NCBI GenBank assembly: GCA_008973525.1
Contig: WACJ01000105.1
Location: forward strand, 1 to 64,000
Source: Stenopsyche tienmushanensis
Lineage: Eukaryota; Arthropoda; Insecta; Trichoptera; Stenopsychidae
Reading direction: 5' to 3'
Length of the DNA stretch: 64,000 nt
The notes under the pieces were generated by a model, which saw nothing but the letters and a program-made list of their open reading frames with translations, did no database searches and was not told where the DNA came from. Position numbers and translations under genes: made by a program. Shown piece after piece: positions 11,844 through 23,430 of the stretch (position 1 is the stretch's first letter; each line of letters opens with the position of its first letter).

Positions 11844-12900
11844 TTGGCTAACGAGGGTAACCTTATCCAATCTATTCACCAAATTACATCGAAAAATTTG
11901 GAGCTGGCGCGCTCGAGGGATGTCACTGATCCTCAAACGCCGCTTATAAAAGGTCAAAACGATCCTCAAGAAAAAGAAAATGTGCCCGGTTCGAAGCAGA
12001 CTGCGAATCCAATTATTTCGAAGGACTTATAAGCATAAGAAAGGATCGTCGTAAATCACATGACAAAATATTATTCTTCGAATAGCGCTATCTTCTTACA
12101 ATGGGCACAATTGATGGAGACATCACAAGAAGGTCGCGGTTCAAACTTTACCGAACAAAAATATGCTTCAATTAGCGCCCCAATTGAATGCCACTTAAAA
12201 ATGGGGGCAAGCCGATTTGAATACAAATATTCAGAAATGACGGAAGTACAACAGCGAATTGGATGTCGAGGCCAAGGAAGAAAGAACATCCAAATATTTA
12301 CGAGCTATTATAAGCGCATGGATTCATAGCCGATGAAGTTCGATCGAATTAATTAATTCCTACAGATATACAGGAGATTAATGAATTCAATTATGAGAAC
12401 CCAATAAAGCTACAAAGGAACCAAAGAAGCAATCCATATAAAAGGAGCGGAAATTCAAAGCTTAAAAGGAAAAGCGTCTAGATCAGGTTTCGGATAAGAT
12501 ATATTAGCAACCTTCGGAATATTGATGAATCCTTCTCTATCTCGAGTCGTATGGTTCCGGAAAGTAAACACGAGAATGCAAATCATTCTCTCGTCTGTGA
12601 AATGCTACCAACGCTCGCAGAAAAGTAAATATGAATCTAAATTTAAAAAAAATCACCATTGCAATTCTGTAATCTTTCGCTAATGCCATCAAAGGAACAT
12701 ATTCAAAAGCAAAACGTGGGGATCTGACTTTAGCGTTATGTTGACTTTACAGAAAATGAAAAAGAAACCTTTCGACTCATCCGTTGTGCGCTTTATGAGA
12801 TTTAAAGTTAAGGTTGAACTTTTTCCCTTTTTATTCCTAGAGATAGACAAAATGAGTTGTATTCATTGTGAAGTCGTGGAATTGATTAATTTTGATAAAT
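11844..12900 (+). pseudogene. Stop-depleted reading frame, unknown protein remnant
   Basis: One plus-strand frame runs from 11844 to about 12900 with only eight stop codons in some 350 codons, clearly fewer than AT-rich random DNA would give. It holds two consecutive open stretches in the same frame (11844-12032 and about 12040-12329), then longer stretches of about 60 and 70 codons after 12480. The readable parts are hydrophilic, for example PQEKENVPGSKQTANP and ISAPIECHLKMGASRFEYK. I do not recognise a family. It could be an old transposon ORF, a decayed host gene, or chance. No splice sites rescue the stops in an obvious way. Confidence 0.35.
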
Positions 12901-13274
12901 GAGCATTGATTATTCGCAAATAAATAAACTCAATCGATGTCTGACTGTTGAAAAATAAGGTCGCTCTTATTTATTCTGCCTATCCAGCAGAACTTCGAAC
13001 CGTTATTTTTATCATTTCGGTTTTCGTTCCTGGAAATAACGGGTTTTCGGTTCAGCTCCGAGTGATTCATTTTTGATTTTTTTAAATGTTTTATTTGTAT
13101 TAAAACTTATTTTCTATCATAATTTAGAAGATATCATTATTTTTTTTTTATACAGGATATTTTACACATTTTTGTTTGGGGGTCTTTTGCTACGTTGCAC
13201 ACATAAGTGTCTAAATATCAAGGTTGTCGAAATATAATATTTTTACAACGTTTTAAAAAAATACTCTGAGAAAA

Positions 13275-13429
13275 GACCTGACACCACTGGATCTCTTTAC
13301 CTGGAGGCGTTTTCTATTTCGCGACTCGCGCAGCCTCTAGATCTGACACCACTGGATTTCTTTGCTCGAGGACGTGCCTTATTCCGTGGCTCACTCGGTC
13401 TCCAGATCTGACATCACTGGATTTCCACG
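13275..13429. repeat. Tandem repeat, 65-bp unit, about 2.3 copies
   Basis: The phrase GAYCTGACAYCACTGGATYTC starts at 13275, 13340 and 13405, exactly 65 bases apart, with more diverged sequence between (ending CTCGCGCAGCCTCTA or CTCACTCGGTCTCCA). It lies just before dispersed repeat G, which has the same moderate GC content in an otherwise AT-rich area. Confidence 0.8.
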
Positions 13430-13488
13430 ACAGAGGTGACCACAAAAAAAATTCTAATTGAAAAGATCATTTTTCTTCGTTATTATTT

Positions 13489-13798
13489 AAATATTGGGCC
13501 GACTCAGCAATAAAATAAAGACAACAATATTTTCGTCCTATTGTAAAATTTAAACAACCTTCTTCTTCGGACAATTTCGTTTTGTAATGAGAGTTCGTAA
13601 TCGTTCTGTAGATATTTTCAGATATGGCGTCCGATCTCGAGGCGCTCATTCGTCATATCAGCGGTCCAAAAAGCGGACCGATTGGACATAGAAACCTTGT
13701 GGCCACTCCATCCTCTTGTAGGGCTTTTTGCGGCATTTTCTATAATCTATACGATCACGGAAGCTCCCGCTGAGGCTAACTTATATAGGTGGCGTGGT
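13489..13798 (+). repeat. Dispersed repeat G, copy 1
   Basis: It aligns over its length with 27867-28140: ATTGGGCCGAC, CTTCTTCGGACAAYTTCGTTTT, GTAATGAGAGT, AAGCGGACCGATTGGACA, TTTTCTATRATCTRTACGA and a closing TATAGGTGGC-like end. An internal hairpin GGTCC...GGACC is present in this copy. No protein motif, terminal repeat or tail was found, so the class is unknown (a MITE or SINE-like unit is possible). Confidence 0.65.
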
Positions 13799-15788
13799 GG
13801 TTTTTTAGTTTTAAATTACAAAATATAGCGTGATCTCCATGGGCAATAAAATCACTTGAAATTGGCAGAAATGTGACCAATGGCTGCCCGTAGTAGTAAC
13901 GACCCATCATTGATCTCAGTGTACAATGCAAATACACTAATTAATAATGTTGCTTGTATTTGCAAGCCAAACATCCTCGACGGATGCAATTATTCCGATA
14001 AGTTTCCAATTCAGAGGATCGCATTTTAATTGATTAATGAAAGCACGTTTTTGAGCAATTAAAAAATATTGAATATTAATAAGCTTCACAAAATTCTGCA
14101 TATAAAGTAGTTAAAAATCGCGAAAGTGCTCATCTTCTGGAGGAACAATCTATAAAATCACATATATGAAAATCGATTTCGTTTTTAAACGATCATCTTA
14201 TGGTTTCAATTGAAGAATCTCATGACTCTAATTAAATGGCAAATCATTGATCATGAGATTCCAACTTAATGCGAAATCATCTTCATCAAAATATATCAAT
14301 TGGTTGTGTAAATTTCTTAGATGACTAATTTCATGCATTCTTCATACAAGCCATTCAACATCAACGATTATGTTTTCTGCACGACATCTGATCTAGAATG
14401 CGAATCGTTAAGCCAATTTTCAATGTAGTGACGACAATCCAACCGTATCACATTAATTCTAGCACGAAAACCTATACGAATGTTTTTACCTTGGAAAATA
14501 GCAAATAAATGCATTTAAATTAATATTCGTGGATGAATTTAAGAAATTCGTTTCTAGGCACACTTTACAACCAAAAGTGATGAAGATTAATATAATCTTC
14601 ATTGAATGGAAACTTTACATAATAAGTCAATTAGCAAGACAATGGATATCCAGGAAATTCTCCTTCGTGCTGTCAGACACTCCATTATGAAATTATATCG
14701 AAATTTCAAGAAAAAGTAGCGAACATCGCTTCGCAATCTGCGATCATCGATGAGTTTCCAATTTAAAGAGAAAAAAAAACGATTGAAAATCGTGCAAAGA
14801 ACATATTATTGGATATCGAAATTGGTAATATTTTGTCTAGACACGAAAAAGCACTTAAGACCGCATCAAAGGCTTCGAAAACCGAAATTTATTAACATTC
14901 TGAAAAAGCAATAACGACCAAATATTTGACTCGATCCTTGCGACATCTTAGGAAAACTCTATTCCGCGAATGCAATCCCCATGTACGAGATGAAAGCCTC
15001 GAGCTGCCATATTTTAAGAGCTTTAAATCCCTGGAGAAGCTCTCAGTCCAATTCCATTGTCTATCTTCATATCGGTCTCGGCCTTACAGCCCTAATACCC
15101 TCAGCATCAAACCAGATGCTATATTCGAACATCATATGTACAAAAACACTTCCAGAATAGTATCAGAACACTTGGCAAAACAAGGAGGCGCGTCTTATAA
15201 ATATAATAGATGTCTTTTTATAGCGCGTCCATATGATGTTATCCGAAATAGAAAGCATGTGATCCAATATGATGACTGAAATCACTCGAGCACAAATAGA
15301 GCATTCAAAACAATGTATTCCTCAATACATTAACGTCTTAATTCATTCAAACTGTCTTCTTTTGGCATGCAATAAGATGTGCCGACAGGCACGTAACGGT
15401 ATTCATTTTGTATATAAATATTAGGCACAAAATGGGTCCATAATACAATGATGACATTAGCGACTCTAAATAGCCTTAATGCATTCTGAATGCTTGAAAT
15501 TTGAGATGACGACGAACGAGCTGCAAATACATTTCTATGTATTTATATCCCAACTGTTTATCTTTAGTCCATGTGTTCTTCCTGCATTTCAATCTTCCGT
15601 TTAAGTGAATTCATACATCTGATTCCGGAACCAAATCTTCTCTTTGATGTGAATTCAACATTGAGTCCAGTTAAAGTCAGTGTATAGTCAGAACAGCTAT
15701 TTTAATGCGAATGAAAATGTTTAATGTTACGTGCGTAAACACATGACCAGAGCAGCGAACTCAACACATCGATTTAGATGCTATTTTA
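13799..15788. other. AT-rich intergenic DNA with one unrecognised 117-codon ORF
   Basis: The plus strand is open from 14926 to 15279 (117 codons from a TTG). The sequence is mildly basic with no recognised motif, signal peptide or repeat, and no convincing splice signals flank it. Nothing else was recognised. The ORF may be chance. Confidence 0.35.
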
Positions 15789-16642
15789 TTGGGTTGGAAA
15801 CTATGAAACAGGCGTTGAATAAAAGTAAAAAAGCGCTATTTATTGAAGAAAAGATAAAAATACAATTCAAAAATTGATAAATAAAACACTAAAAAATCTA
15901 AATATTATTTTGAAAATATGCCTGAAGTAACATTAAAGCATAGCGTGTATCGTCATTTAGTCTGGATCTGATTTTGGAAACCAAGCAAATTGCTGCTGAA
16001 AATGCACGCTCAGCCTCCACACTCGTTGGAGGTATCATCACATATTTAAATGCTAATTCGAGTTGATGACCGCGTGAGCCTCCATTTTCGTATAACACCA
16101 TCAATGTGACTGATAAAATTCCTATCTGCTGAGACACGGAATAAAACTCGCAAAATTCCCGATTTCCCCGACAAATTATTTATTTCCCTCGCAGCAGATG
16201 AATACTCATATACTATAATACTTTGATGTGATTCGTAATTATATTACGGCGGAATAAAAAAATTCTGAACCCCGTATCTATTATATTTCATATTGATATT
16301 CCAATTATTAGAGTCGAGGTGTAGTAAATACATCACCGGAAGGGAAAGGTTAATATAACATTTTTGATAAACATATATGCACTGTATATATGTATACCTA
16401 TATAAGACAGTTACTGCCCCTAGGCGTCGCCTAAGCTCGTCAATTACACCATTGTTTCCAAGCGTCGGAAGAAATGTCTCGATTTAGCACCTAAAACTGT
16501 CCAGATTCGCCTTCACTCCTTTGACATTCCACCATATGGTAACTATAATATTTTTTGGTGAAATTTCCATGAAATATCCAAATTATAAAATAAAAATTGG
16601 ACCGACCTAACCCTAACGCCCGTTTCATAGTTTCCAATCTAA
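15789..16642 (-). mobile_element. Mariner element, lineage M1, second copy, containing a hAT remnant
   Basis: The ends are TTGGGTTGGAAACTATGAAA (left) and the complement CATAGTTTCCAATCTAA (right), flanked by TA on both sides (15787-15788 and 16643-16644). They match the ends of the element at 6282-7067. The outer parts also match it internally: GCGCTATT near 15835, and CTCCTTTGACATTCCACCAT near 16517 against CTCCTTTAGTATTCCACCGT at 6576. The middle (about 15841-16502) has been replaced by hAT-family-A sequence. No transposase function is left. Confidence 0.8.
15841..16502 (-). mobile_element. hAT family A, copy A1 (transposase C-terminal domain)
   Basis: On the minus strand 16137-15898 is open for 79 codons and reads PPTSVEAERAFSAA, then SKIRSRLNDDT and ALMLLQAYF, the C-terminal dimerisation domain of hAT transposases. 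It aligns with copies at 24349, 42445, 62484 and the non-coding parts at 23431 and 52690. The CCCGGGAT-rich outer ends seen at 24349-25355 are missing here. The rest of the transposase (DDE core and zinc finger) is absent, so it cannot be autonomous. Confidence 0.85.
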
Positions 16643-16644
16643 TA

Positions 16645-18599
16645 CAATTTTTTCGATCATGCTTATTGCAATAACATGAACGTCATGCCATTTGGCTATT
16701 GGGTATTAAATACACACAAACAACGAATATTATTCATCTATACTTATATGATGCATTTTTACCGATTTTCGTTGGTTTACCAAGCACCAATTTCTAAAAT
16801 CGAATTACAAGTGCAATACATCTTCATAATTGGCTTTAAGATCACATCAAAGTTTCATTACGCAGATCCCTCGAGTTTTGAGAAGAGGCTACATAAACTT
16901 GAAGGCTGGTTTGCCGGTACGTTACAAAGGCATTAATACTAACAAGTTGGCCTACAAACAAGGATGGTTATTCCAAAAGGTACACAGTTTGGATAAACTT
17001 CGTGTTTAACGGAGTATCTCCGGGATCAAGGAGACTGTAAATATTGGCCGGGAATTAATTACATTTTTAAAGCATAAATATTTCATGGGAACTGGACCTA
17101 AAGGGCGACGATGAAATTTTAATGTTGCACACAGCAAATGGTGGACATGAACTGAATTGATGCATCAATGAACGACAATGTCGTTGGACGTAACAGTATG
17201 ATGATATCATTATTTGGAGCAACGATGTTAATGTGCATGGGAGCGTAGGGTTTGAGCCTATTCTGTCCAATTAGATGAATACAGATTTCTTGGGTTATGA
17301 CGTTATAATAAATTTATATTAAAGGTAACGGACGAAGCATTCTTATAAATACAAATTATGAGCCAATTATATACATAATATGTTGAGTTGTTGGATGCTT
17401 CGTAATATTACAATGATCTATAATATATTTTTTAAATTACCGAGAGACGCTCCCCATGCTAATAACAAATTAACATAACTCAATCAACTTCATAATATAA
17501 TTCGAAAATTATTCAAATGCCAAACCGAAACGATGCAAATTCATCCCAAATATTCCTCCATTCGTCCCAGGCTACCGAGTCTTCGTGTCTTGGCAAGATT
17601 ATGAAGTGATTTTGTAATGCTTCCACGCGCCAATTCTATTTTACAATACAGCATCCATTGATCTTTTCCTTTTACATGAATTATTCAATTAGACATTGTC
17701 GGGTCGTATACATCACCGAATGGCATGCAGTAAAAAACATGGAATAACACGAACAAAGGAGAATATAATATATTTGATTTGACTTCGTAAATATTAATAT
17801 TTTCCCGATAAAAAAAGTTCTTCTGGGTTTTTCATAGTGTTTAGCAAATCCGTCAAACTCATCCATATTGTGTGCGAAAAATGTGTCAATGGCACGAATC
17901 GCAAAAGCGTTTGACAAGGGGACATGAAAGCGATCAGAATTCTTCCTTCGACGAAAATGGAATACGTGCTTTCCAAACGACAACTAAAAAAGAGTCCTAC
18001 AAAGATTTTTTTTTTTTGGAAAAACGATCTGTGAACATCAACATCGTCGAAATCGCACTATTGCAACGATTTCGCACTACATCAGCAAACAACCGAGGTT
18101 TTCATATCGAGGACGTCGTATTAAGTTCGGGAAAAATTCGAGCTTTGCTGAAATGTCCGAAAATAATATCAACACGTTATATCGCGATGGACGAGTGACC
18201 ATTTATCATGTCGAGAGAAAAAAAGACATCGTTCTTTTTAAAGCACGTCTTTCGCATCCGATATACTTGGGTGACCGAATTTCGGAGGAAGTGAGTAGAC
18301 GTGATGATAAAAAAGAAAATACTTGAGCAAGCAACGCAGACGTGCATTGAGAATAATGAACTGTCTCGATGGAATTTTAACGGATTTTCGCTTTAAATTC
18401 TATAGCGAAATATAGAAACGGCATACATAGGCAATACACTAAACTGGGGATGAAGAAGCTTTTTATGTCGGAAGGTAGCATTCAAGAAACTTTAAGCTTT
18501 TATTCCCGATTACAATATATAAGTCCGCAATTTCAGATGATATTGCAGATGACCATCCGACAATTGTAGCTTTATTTGTGACTTAATTAGTGGTTAAAA
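16645..18599. other. AT-rich intergenic DNA, nothing firmly recognised
   Basis: Open frames at 17681-17983 (minus) and 17872-18198 (plus, 108 codons) overlap one another and carry no motif. The plus one lies upstream of the Mutator-like remnant in the same orientation, so it might be part of that element, but I cannot show homology. Confidence 0.4.
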
Positions 18600-19620
18600 A
18601 GCAATTTTCACGCAAAGGAACGACTTCATGGTAGATTTTTAATTTCATTTTTCGAAAGGACATGTCTCTAAGGAAGTCGTCCATAATTTTGGTGAAGAAT
18701 TTCGGATTATTTCAATGCTTTAGAGCAAATTCGCGCAATGCGCTCAAAGCAATTACTTCGTCCAGATTGCACCTCAAGGCTCTGAAACCTCTGAGGCAAG
18801 AGGCTTGTCGCTATATCTGCTTTTGTTTGCAGACCAGAGGTTTCTTTTGGGGACCTTTCTTATCTTTGTTCTAGTAAGGAGCAAATGAAATCAAATAAAA
18901 TGTTAATACAGATTTAAAAAAGGCGAATAAGCAAGTGGAAAGTAAGGTTACAAAAAGAAAGAACTGTACGAAGTGCTTCGAAAAACCGAACAGTGCACTA
19001 ATAAATTAATAAAAAATATATATAATTATTATGGTTAAATTATCCGCCTACATCTTGATTCAATAAAAAAAAAATAGAAATGATATTTGGACCACATATT
19101 ATCACAAAATTTCGACTAATGAAGCCCCTCAGCATTCACACTATCCAGAAGACGCAGATTCTTGGTGCGAAATGCAAAAACATGCAACTATAAGATCGTT
19201 ATATTTGTGCAAACAACCTCCCTCTCTTACAGAGGATTTTCAGCAAATATTAAGAGCCATTTATGAAGAATTAACGTCTGATAATTTATTCTAGGAAAGA
19301 TGCCTTGGCTCGTTTCAACAAGTGCTTATGGTCCATGGTACCGAAATATATATATTTAGCAAAAAAGTACTAGAAATCGATACATATACTGTAGCCTGCA
19401 TTTTTAACGAAGCATTTAAAGCAATTTTAAAAATAATTAATTAAAAGATGCATTGCGATTCGTACAGAACCACAATTAAGAATGTATACGCCTTGCCAAC
19501 CGCCAAGGCTCTGAATCTTCTAAATAAGCTAGAAGAGTTCACAGATACGCCAAATCATCCAAAAAAGAAGAGGATGAGGTAACTGAAGAATTTTTTTATG
19601 AAGCTGGAATCGCTGATTAA
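18600..19620 (+). pseudogene. Mutator-like transposase remnant, copy F2
   Basis: Plus-strand blocks can be followed in order. NYYG then IRLHLDSI lies near 19025-19060. SWCEMQKHATIRSLYL with the preceding YYHKISTNEAPQHSHYPEDA lies near 19100-19200. IYEELTSDNLF(stop)ERCLGSF lies near 19260-19315. FNKCLWSMVPKYIYLAKK lies near 19315-19370, with VACIFNEAFKAIL near 19395-19430. The layout (HKISTNE..PQH, DSWC, then the L-S-x-D-x-L-x-E-R-C-L-G motif, then F-N-x-x-L-W-x-x-x-P-K) is the same arthropod transposase domain as at 2880-3435, and more complete. Several stops and a deletion of the TQNxNES segment make it a pseudogene. The part before about 18900 is assigned only loosely. Confidence 0.62.
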
Positions 19621-20023
19621 TAGTATATTTCCTTAAAAAAAAAATTAGTACTTAAGGCTTTAAACGCGTTTTTCTCGGAACGAAATTTTTGCATGTGGTA
19701 TGGAGAGAATTTTGAAAAACCAAGTTGCCGATTAGTCTGAAATTTATTATAAGGAATATAAGATTCATTTCATTATATGGTGTATTTACTGAGAAAAAAA
19801 AATTGTTAAAAATGACATAAAATTTCATCTGCCGAGAACGCAATCAATTACATCTATAATCCTTTAGGTTGCTTGATGACAGCAACTAGGTAAGGCTGAA
19901 ATGCGAATTTCAATACGATTTCATGATTTTCAAGATCAATGAATCATTTCATTGTATTCCAAAATTAATAGTGTTGGGGTCAAACCCACAAAGGTGTGGT
20001 TAACACCCACATTTCAATATTAA

Positions 20024-20564
20024 CCTTTTCGTTAGTGAGCAAATTTAAAATCGATGAAGTCGTTGATGTCATAATCGCTTTACGCCGATTACTTTCTGTC
20101 AGCTCCTAATCAGCGTAAGACAATCTTCAATTCGAGGCAGAGTCAATTGTAAATGAACACTTGATAACATACAAGATCATTTCTTTACATAAACAATGCA
20201 CAAAAAATCGATTCATTTGCTCCTCCTTTAGAAGGAAATGATAATTGAACAAAGACTCATTCAACACGCAGCGAAGAACGGCGAGCAGTTAAATAAACAA
20301 ACACTCTCGATAACACACAATATTCGGTCGTTTCTTTGCGTAAACAAATAACACACTTGAAATCGAAATCATTATAAGTCGATAAATTTGGGCTTAACGA
20401 TCTATACAATCATGCGATGCATGTGAGGAAGCTATCCGTCTCAGTCTCCCGAACTGCGCTAAGTTCTCTCTGTCTCTGTCCGCCTCGGAGCTTCAATGCA
20501 CAAGAGTGCCCTTTCTGAATAGTGAAGGTCAAAACGGATATTTCCGTGAGTACTCATGAAACGG
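20024..20564. mobile_element. TTAA-flanked (piggyBac-like) non-autonomous element D2
   Basis: The 541-bp unit is flanked by TTAA on both sides (20020-20023 and 20565-20568). Its ends are imperfect inverted repeats (CCTTTTCGTTAGTGAGC against CCGTTTCATGAGTACTCAC). TTAA duplication is the signature of piggyBac-type transposition. It has no coding capacity. A near-identical copy starts at 63456, and related pieces lie at 38262-39057 and 54880-55215. The superfamily call rests on the target site and ends only. Confidence 0.65.
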
Positions 20565-20568
20565 TTAA

Positions 20569-22147
20569 ATATGCTATGAAAACATGTCAAAATGATAGGC
20601 AATGGTCCTATAAAAGGCCAAAGAACAAATTTAAAAAATATATATATACTACCAAATTTAAATGGATCATATTACTTAATCAAATGCATCTATGACATAA
20701 TTGCAGAATTTTAATAACCAGGAGATATGATTAAAAGTGATCTTCCAAGCCAATTAGTACGATAAATATTTTACAACCTGGATCCTATAGGAAAAACTAC
20801 AGAAAACAATTGGAAGTACGTAGGAAAAATGTGAATTGCTTCGATATATAAGCTGATCAACAAAAATGCTTTCATCCATAAGGCCTTTTGAAATAATTTA
20901 ATAAAAGCATAAAATAATAAAATATACAATACAATGCGGTCTGAGAAATTTCCATGCATTTCAATTTTAACCCGACTTAACGTCGGTAATCGGGTTTTCG
21001 CAACTGGTCGTTAAGCAATTTGGGCAAACGTAATAAATATTCACCAACACGCTCTGTAATTCGTACTGGGATTATACAAAAGGCAAATAAATGTAACATT
21101 TAAAAATTTAATTAATTTAAAAATATTTTTTAAAACAAACACGAAGGGAGTAATTTAATAAACACTGGAATGAAATGACAGCTAAAATGTTGCCAAATCT
21201 ATCTTATGGAGCACTTAAAGACGAGCATGTCCATATGGTAACGGTACCTTGTTGCATTTTAATGACGCAATATAAATTGAAGCCGATTTAATTTAAATTA
21301 ATTAAATGAAATTGTGAACTTAGTCACGCAATATTTTTGCTTAAATGCTTACTTTTAATATTCGCATAAAAAAAGTGATTTATTAAATTCTAATTGAAAA
21401 AATGATCGCGTACCTGATGGATTAATTTTATTTTTTAATCAACGACTAAAACATGTCAGAAACCTTTGTAATTGCTTGTTGCTTTAGCTACGTCTGGAAA
21501 CTTTGTATCGAATTAATATTTGTTGCCATGCGAAAAATCTGAAATGTTTGCAAAATAAAAGTTTTGAATTTCAGCTTGTCTGAGAAAAAATTTACACCAT
21601 GTAAATGACATTTAATACTGATTGACATAAATAAAAGTATACACACGCTGAAAATACCAGATAGTGGAAAGTCCATAGTGTTTATAAATATTATAGCGAA
21701 AAAGCCGGGGGTAAAAGTAACAATCGGCTTTATGATTGGCTATAAAAATGCAGATTGTATGTGCGTGTAAGATATCGCGATATGTAAAATTTTAATGCAA
21801 TAAAAAAATGGCTTTGAAATATGCTAAGTTCACAAACGAATATGGCTTTCTTTGTTGCCGACGACAAACTAGCATTGAATGCTTGGATATTCAACCGTTT
21901 TCGATTTTGCACAATCGCTACGTCGCGACATATTTGTAAAGTGCGATTTAAGAAATGATATTACATAAAAGATTTGAATATACCCGGGGTAATTCTGAGA
22001 GATCGTCGTCTATAACATTGAATTTGAATATATGGACGATACAAAAGAATGAAACTAAATAAGATCCGTAATTTTGGCAGGATCAAACATATTGCTCGTA
22101 CACACTTAATAACGTCCAAATACGTCTTTAACATGTTAAGCGGGCGG
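20569..22147. other. AT-rich intergenic DNA, nothing recognised
   Basis: No coding motif or element ends were seen. The short minus-strand open frames are AT-driven. Confidence 0.45.
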
Positions 22148-22295
22148 GACGTATATATACGTCCAACGTAAACAGCATCGAAATTGGTTATGACGTATAT
22201 ATACGTCCAACGTAAACTGCATCGAAATTGGTTATGACGTATATATACGTCCAACGTAAACTGCATCGAAATTGATTATGACGTATATATACGTC
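22148..22295. repeat. Tandem array of four perfect 16-bp palindromes, 44-bp period
   Basis: The perfect palindrome GACGTATATATACGTC occurs at 22148, 22192, 22236 and 22280, exactly 44 bases apart. The 28-bp spacer (CAACGTAAACTGCATCGAAA then TTGGTTAT) is nearly identical between copies. GGCGGGA motifs flank both sides (about 22141 and 22325-22341). A related single GTCCAAATACGTC lies upstream near 22114. It could bind a dimeric factor or extrude as cruciforms; no function is shown. The minus-strand ORF through it is simply the repeat translated. Confidence 0.92.
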
Positions 22296-22435
22296 CTCGA
22301 AATATATGTTGAGTTCTAAAACAGGCGGGACAGGCGGGAAGCTAAGCTATTTTGTTTTGTCCAAATTATCTAATTCTTAGCAATATTTATTGGGTTAATT
22401 TCCAACGTTATACATTACTGTTTTCGTGGAAACAT

Positions 22436-22467
22436 ATAACCGTGCTATACGAGGGTCGAGTGCACCT
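22436..22467 (+). mobile_element. Solitary pogo-like terminal repeat
   Basis: ATAACCGTGCTATACGAGGG followed by TCGAGTGCAC matches the right end of the pogo-like element at 31034-33033 (ACCGTGTTATACGAGGCCCG, then AGTG). No partner end was found nearby, so it is an orphan end or an old fragment. Confidence 0.5.
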
Positions 22468-22904
22468 ATCAAACCTCATGTTTATCCAATAAATATATTC
22501 AATTTGCAGAAGCGACAGCTGTAAATCTTCAAATCGATCCATTACCTGCAATAATAAGATACTCGAATCTGCTATGAAGGACCGAGTCCATCAAATCGCT
22601 TAATCACTTAGAAGTTCAAGGCGCAAAATCCAATTTCCTCAACAACAAACAAGCGATCCAATTACAGCTCGCGACACAAGGAACCATTATTCAAATGGGG
22701 TCCCAGTTACCTATTCTTATTTTCCTAACATCCCCCCGACACATCCGACATATCTCCGCGGAAGACCTATACATTACGCATTATTCAATCTGGCAATGCG
22801 CACGACGACGAAAAATGAAGATACCGCATTGCGATGTAAAGTGAATCACTCCAGTGAACATAATTTATTGTTAATCTAATCTTATTGTTCGCATTCCTCC
22901 GTAT

Positions 22905-23077
22905 TCATATTGCGTACTTTTCATAAATCGAATCCAATTCATCCGCGGAAGATGGGCTTATATACATTTTTGGGATGCTGGAATTCGCGTGGGACATCGG
23001 GTCGGGAATAAAGACCAGCCGAGGTGGTATCGCATCTTCATAAATTGTTCTGTTCGCTAAAAAATAAAACGGCTCAC
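22905..23077 (-). CDS. Candidate terminal coding exon of an unidentified gene
   Basis: On the minus strand a good 3' splice site (TTTATATTTATTTTCCAG) is followed by an open frame of 56 codons (first two bases complete a codon from an upstream exon) ending in TGA. An AATAAA signal lies 36 bases after the stop (22869-22864 on the minus strand). The encoded end is mixed acidic and hydrophobic, beginning EPFYFLANRTIYEDAIPP and ending SSADELDSIYEKYAI. The frame also runs on upstream of the splice site for about 30 codons, starting at a GTG. I do not recognise the protein and found no upstream exon within about 1 kb. Acceptor, frame and polyadenylation signal together make it plausible; chance is not excluded. 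Confidence 0.38.
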
Positions 23078-23430
23078 CTGGAAAATAAATATAAATTGTT
23101 GCGGAATAATGTATGAGAGTCGGAGGACGTGAGGGCTTTAGTTTGGGACCATTTTTCGCGATATGCACAAAAAGTATTGGGATCGTGAATCAAACATAAT
23201 TGGGCGTTATAGATCATAAAATAAATTAATGTCGATCCGAATGATCGATTTTATAGCAGCAAGCAAAAAAAATCTCAAATGGCTCATTATATCTTTATGA
23301 CCTAACTATATTATGGCACTAAAATACAGCAATGAGAGAACGAGAGACATTTGTCGACGAATGAGATTGCAAAAAAAATCTTGTTCTTAATCAAAGACGA
23401 ATTTTATTAAATATCAAGAATTATAACCGG

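Noticed and set aside
14926..15279. 117-codon plus-strand ORF
   Set aside because: No ATG start, no motif, no splice signals and no repeated copy in the window. Left as unexplained rather than called a gene.
21961..22266. 101-codon minus ORF across the palindrome array
   Set aside because: It is only the translation of the 44-bp tandem repeat and its flank.
22148..22295. CRISPR-like appearance of evenly spaced repeats
   Set aside because: The spacers are themselves repeated, so it is a plain tandem repeat. The context is an animal genome.
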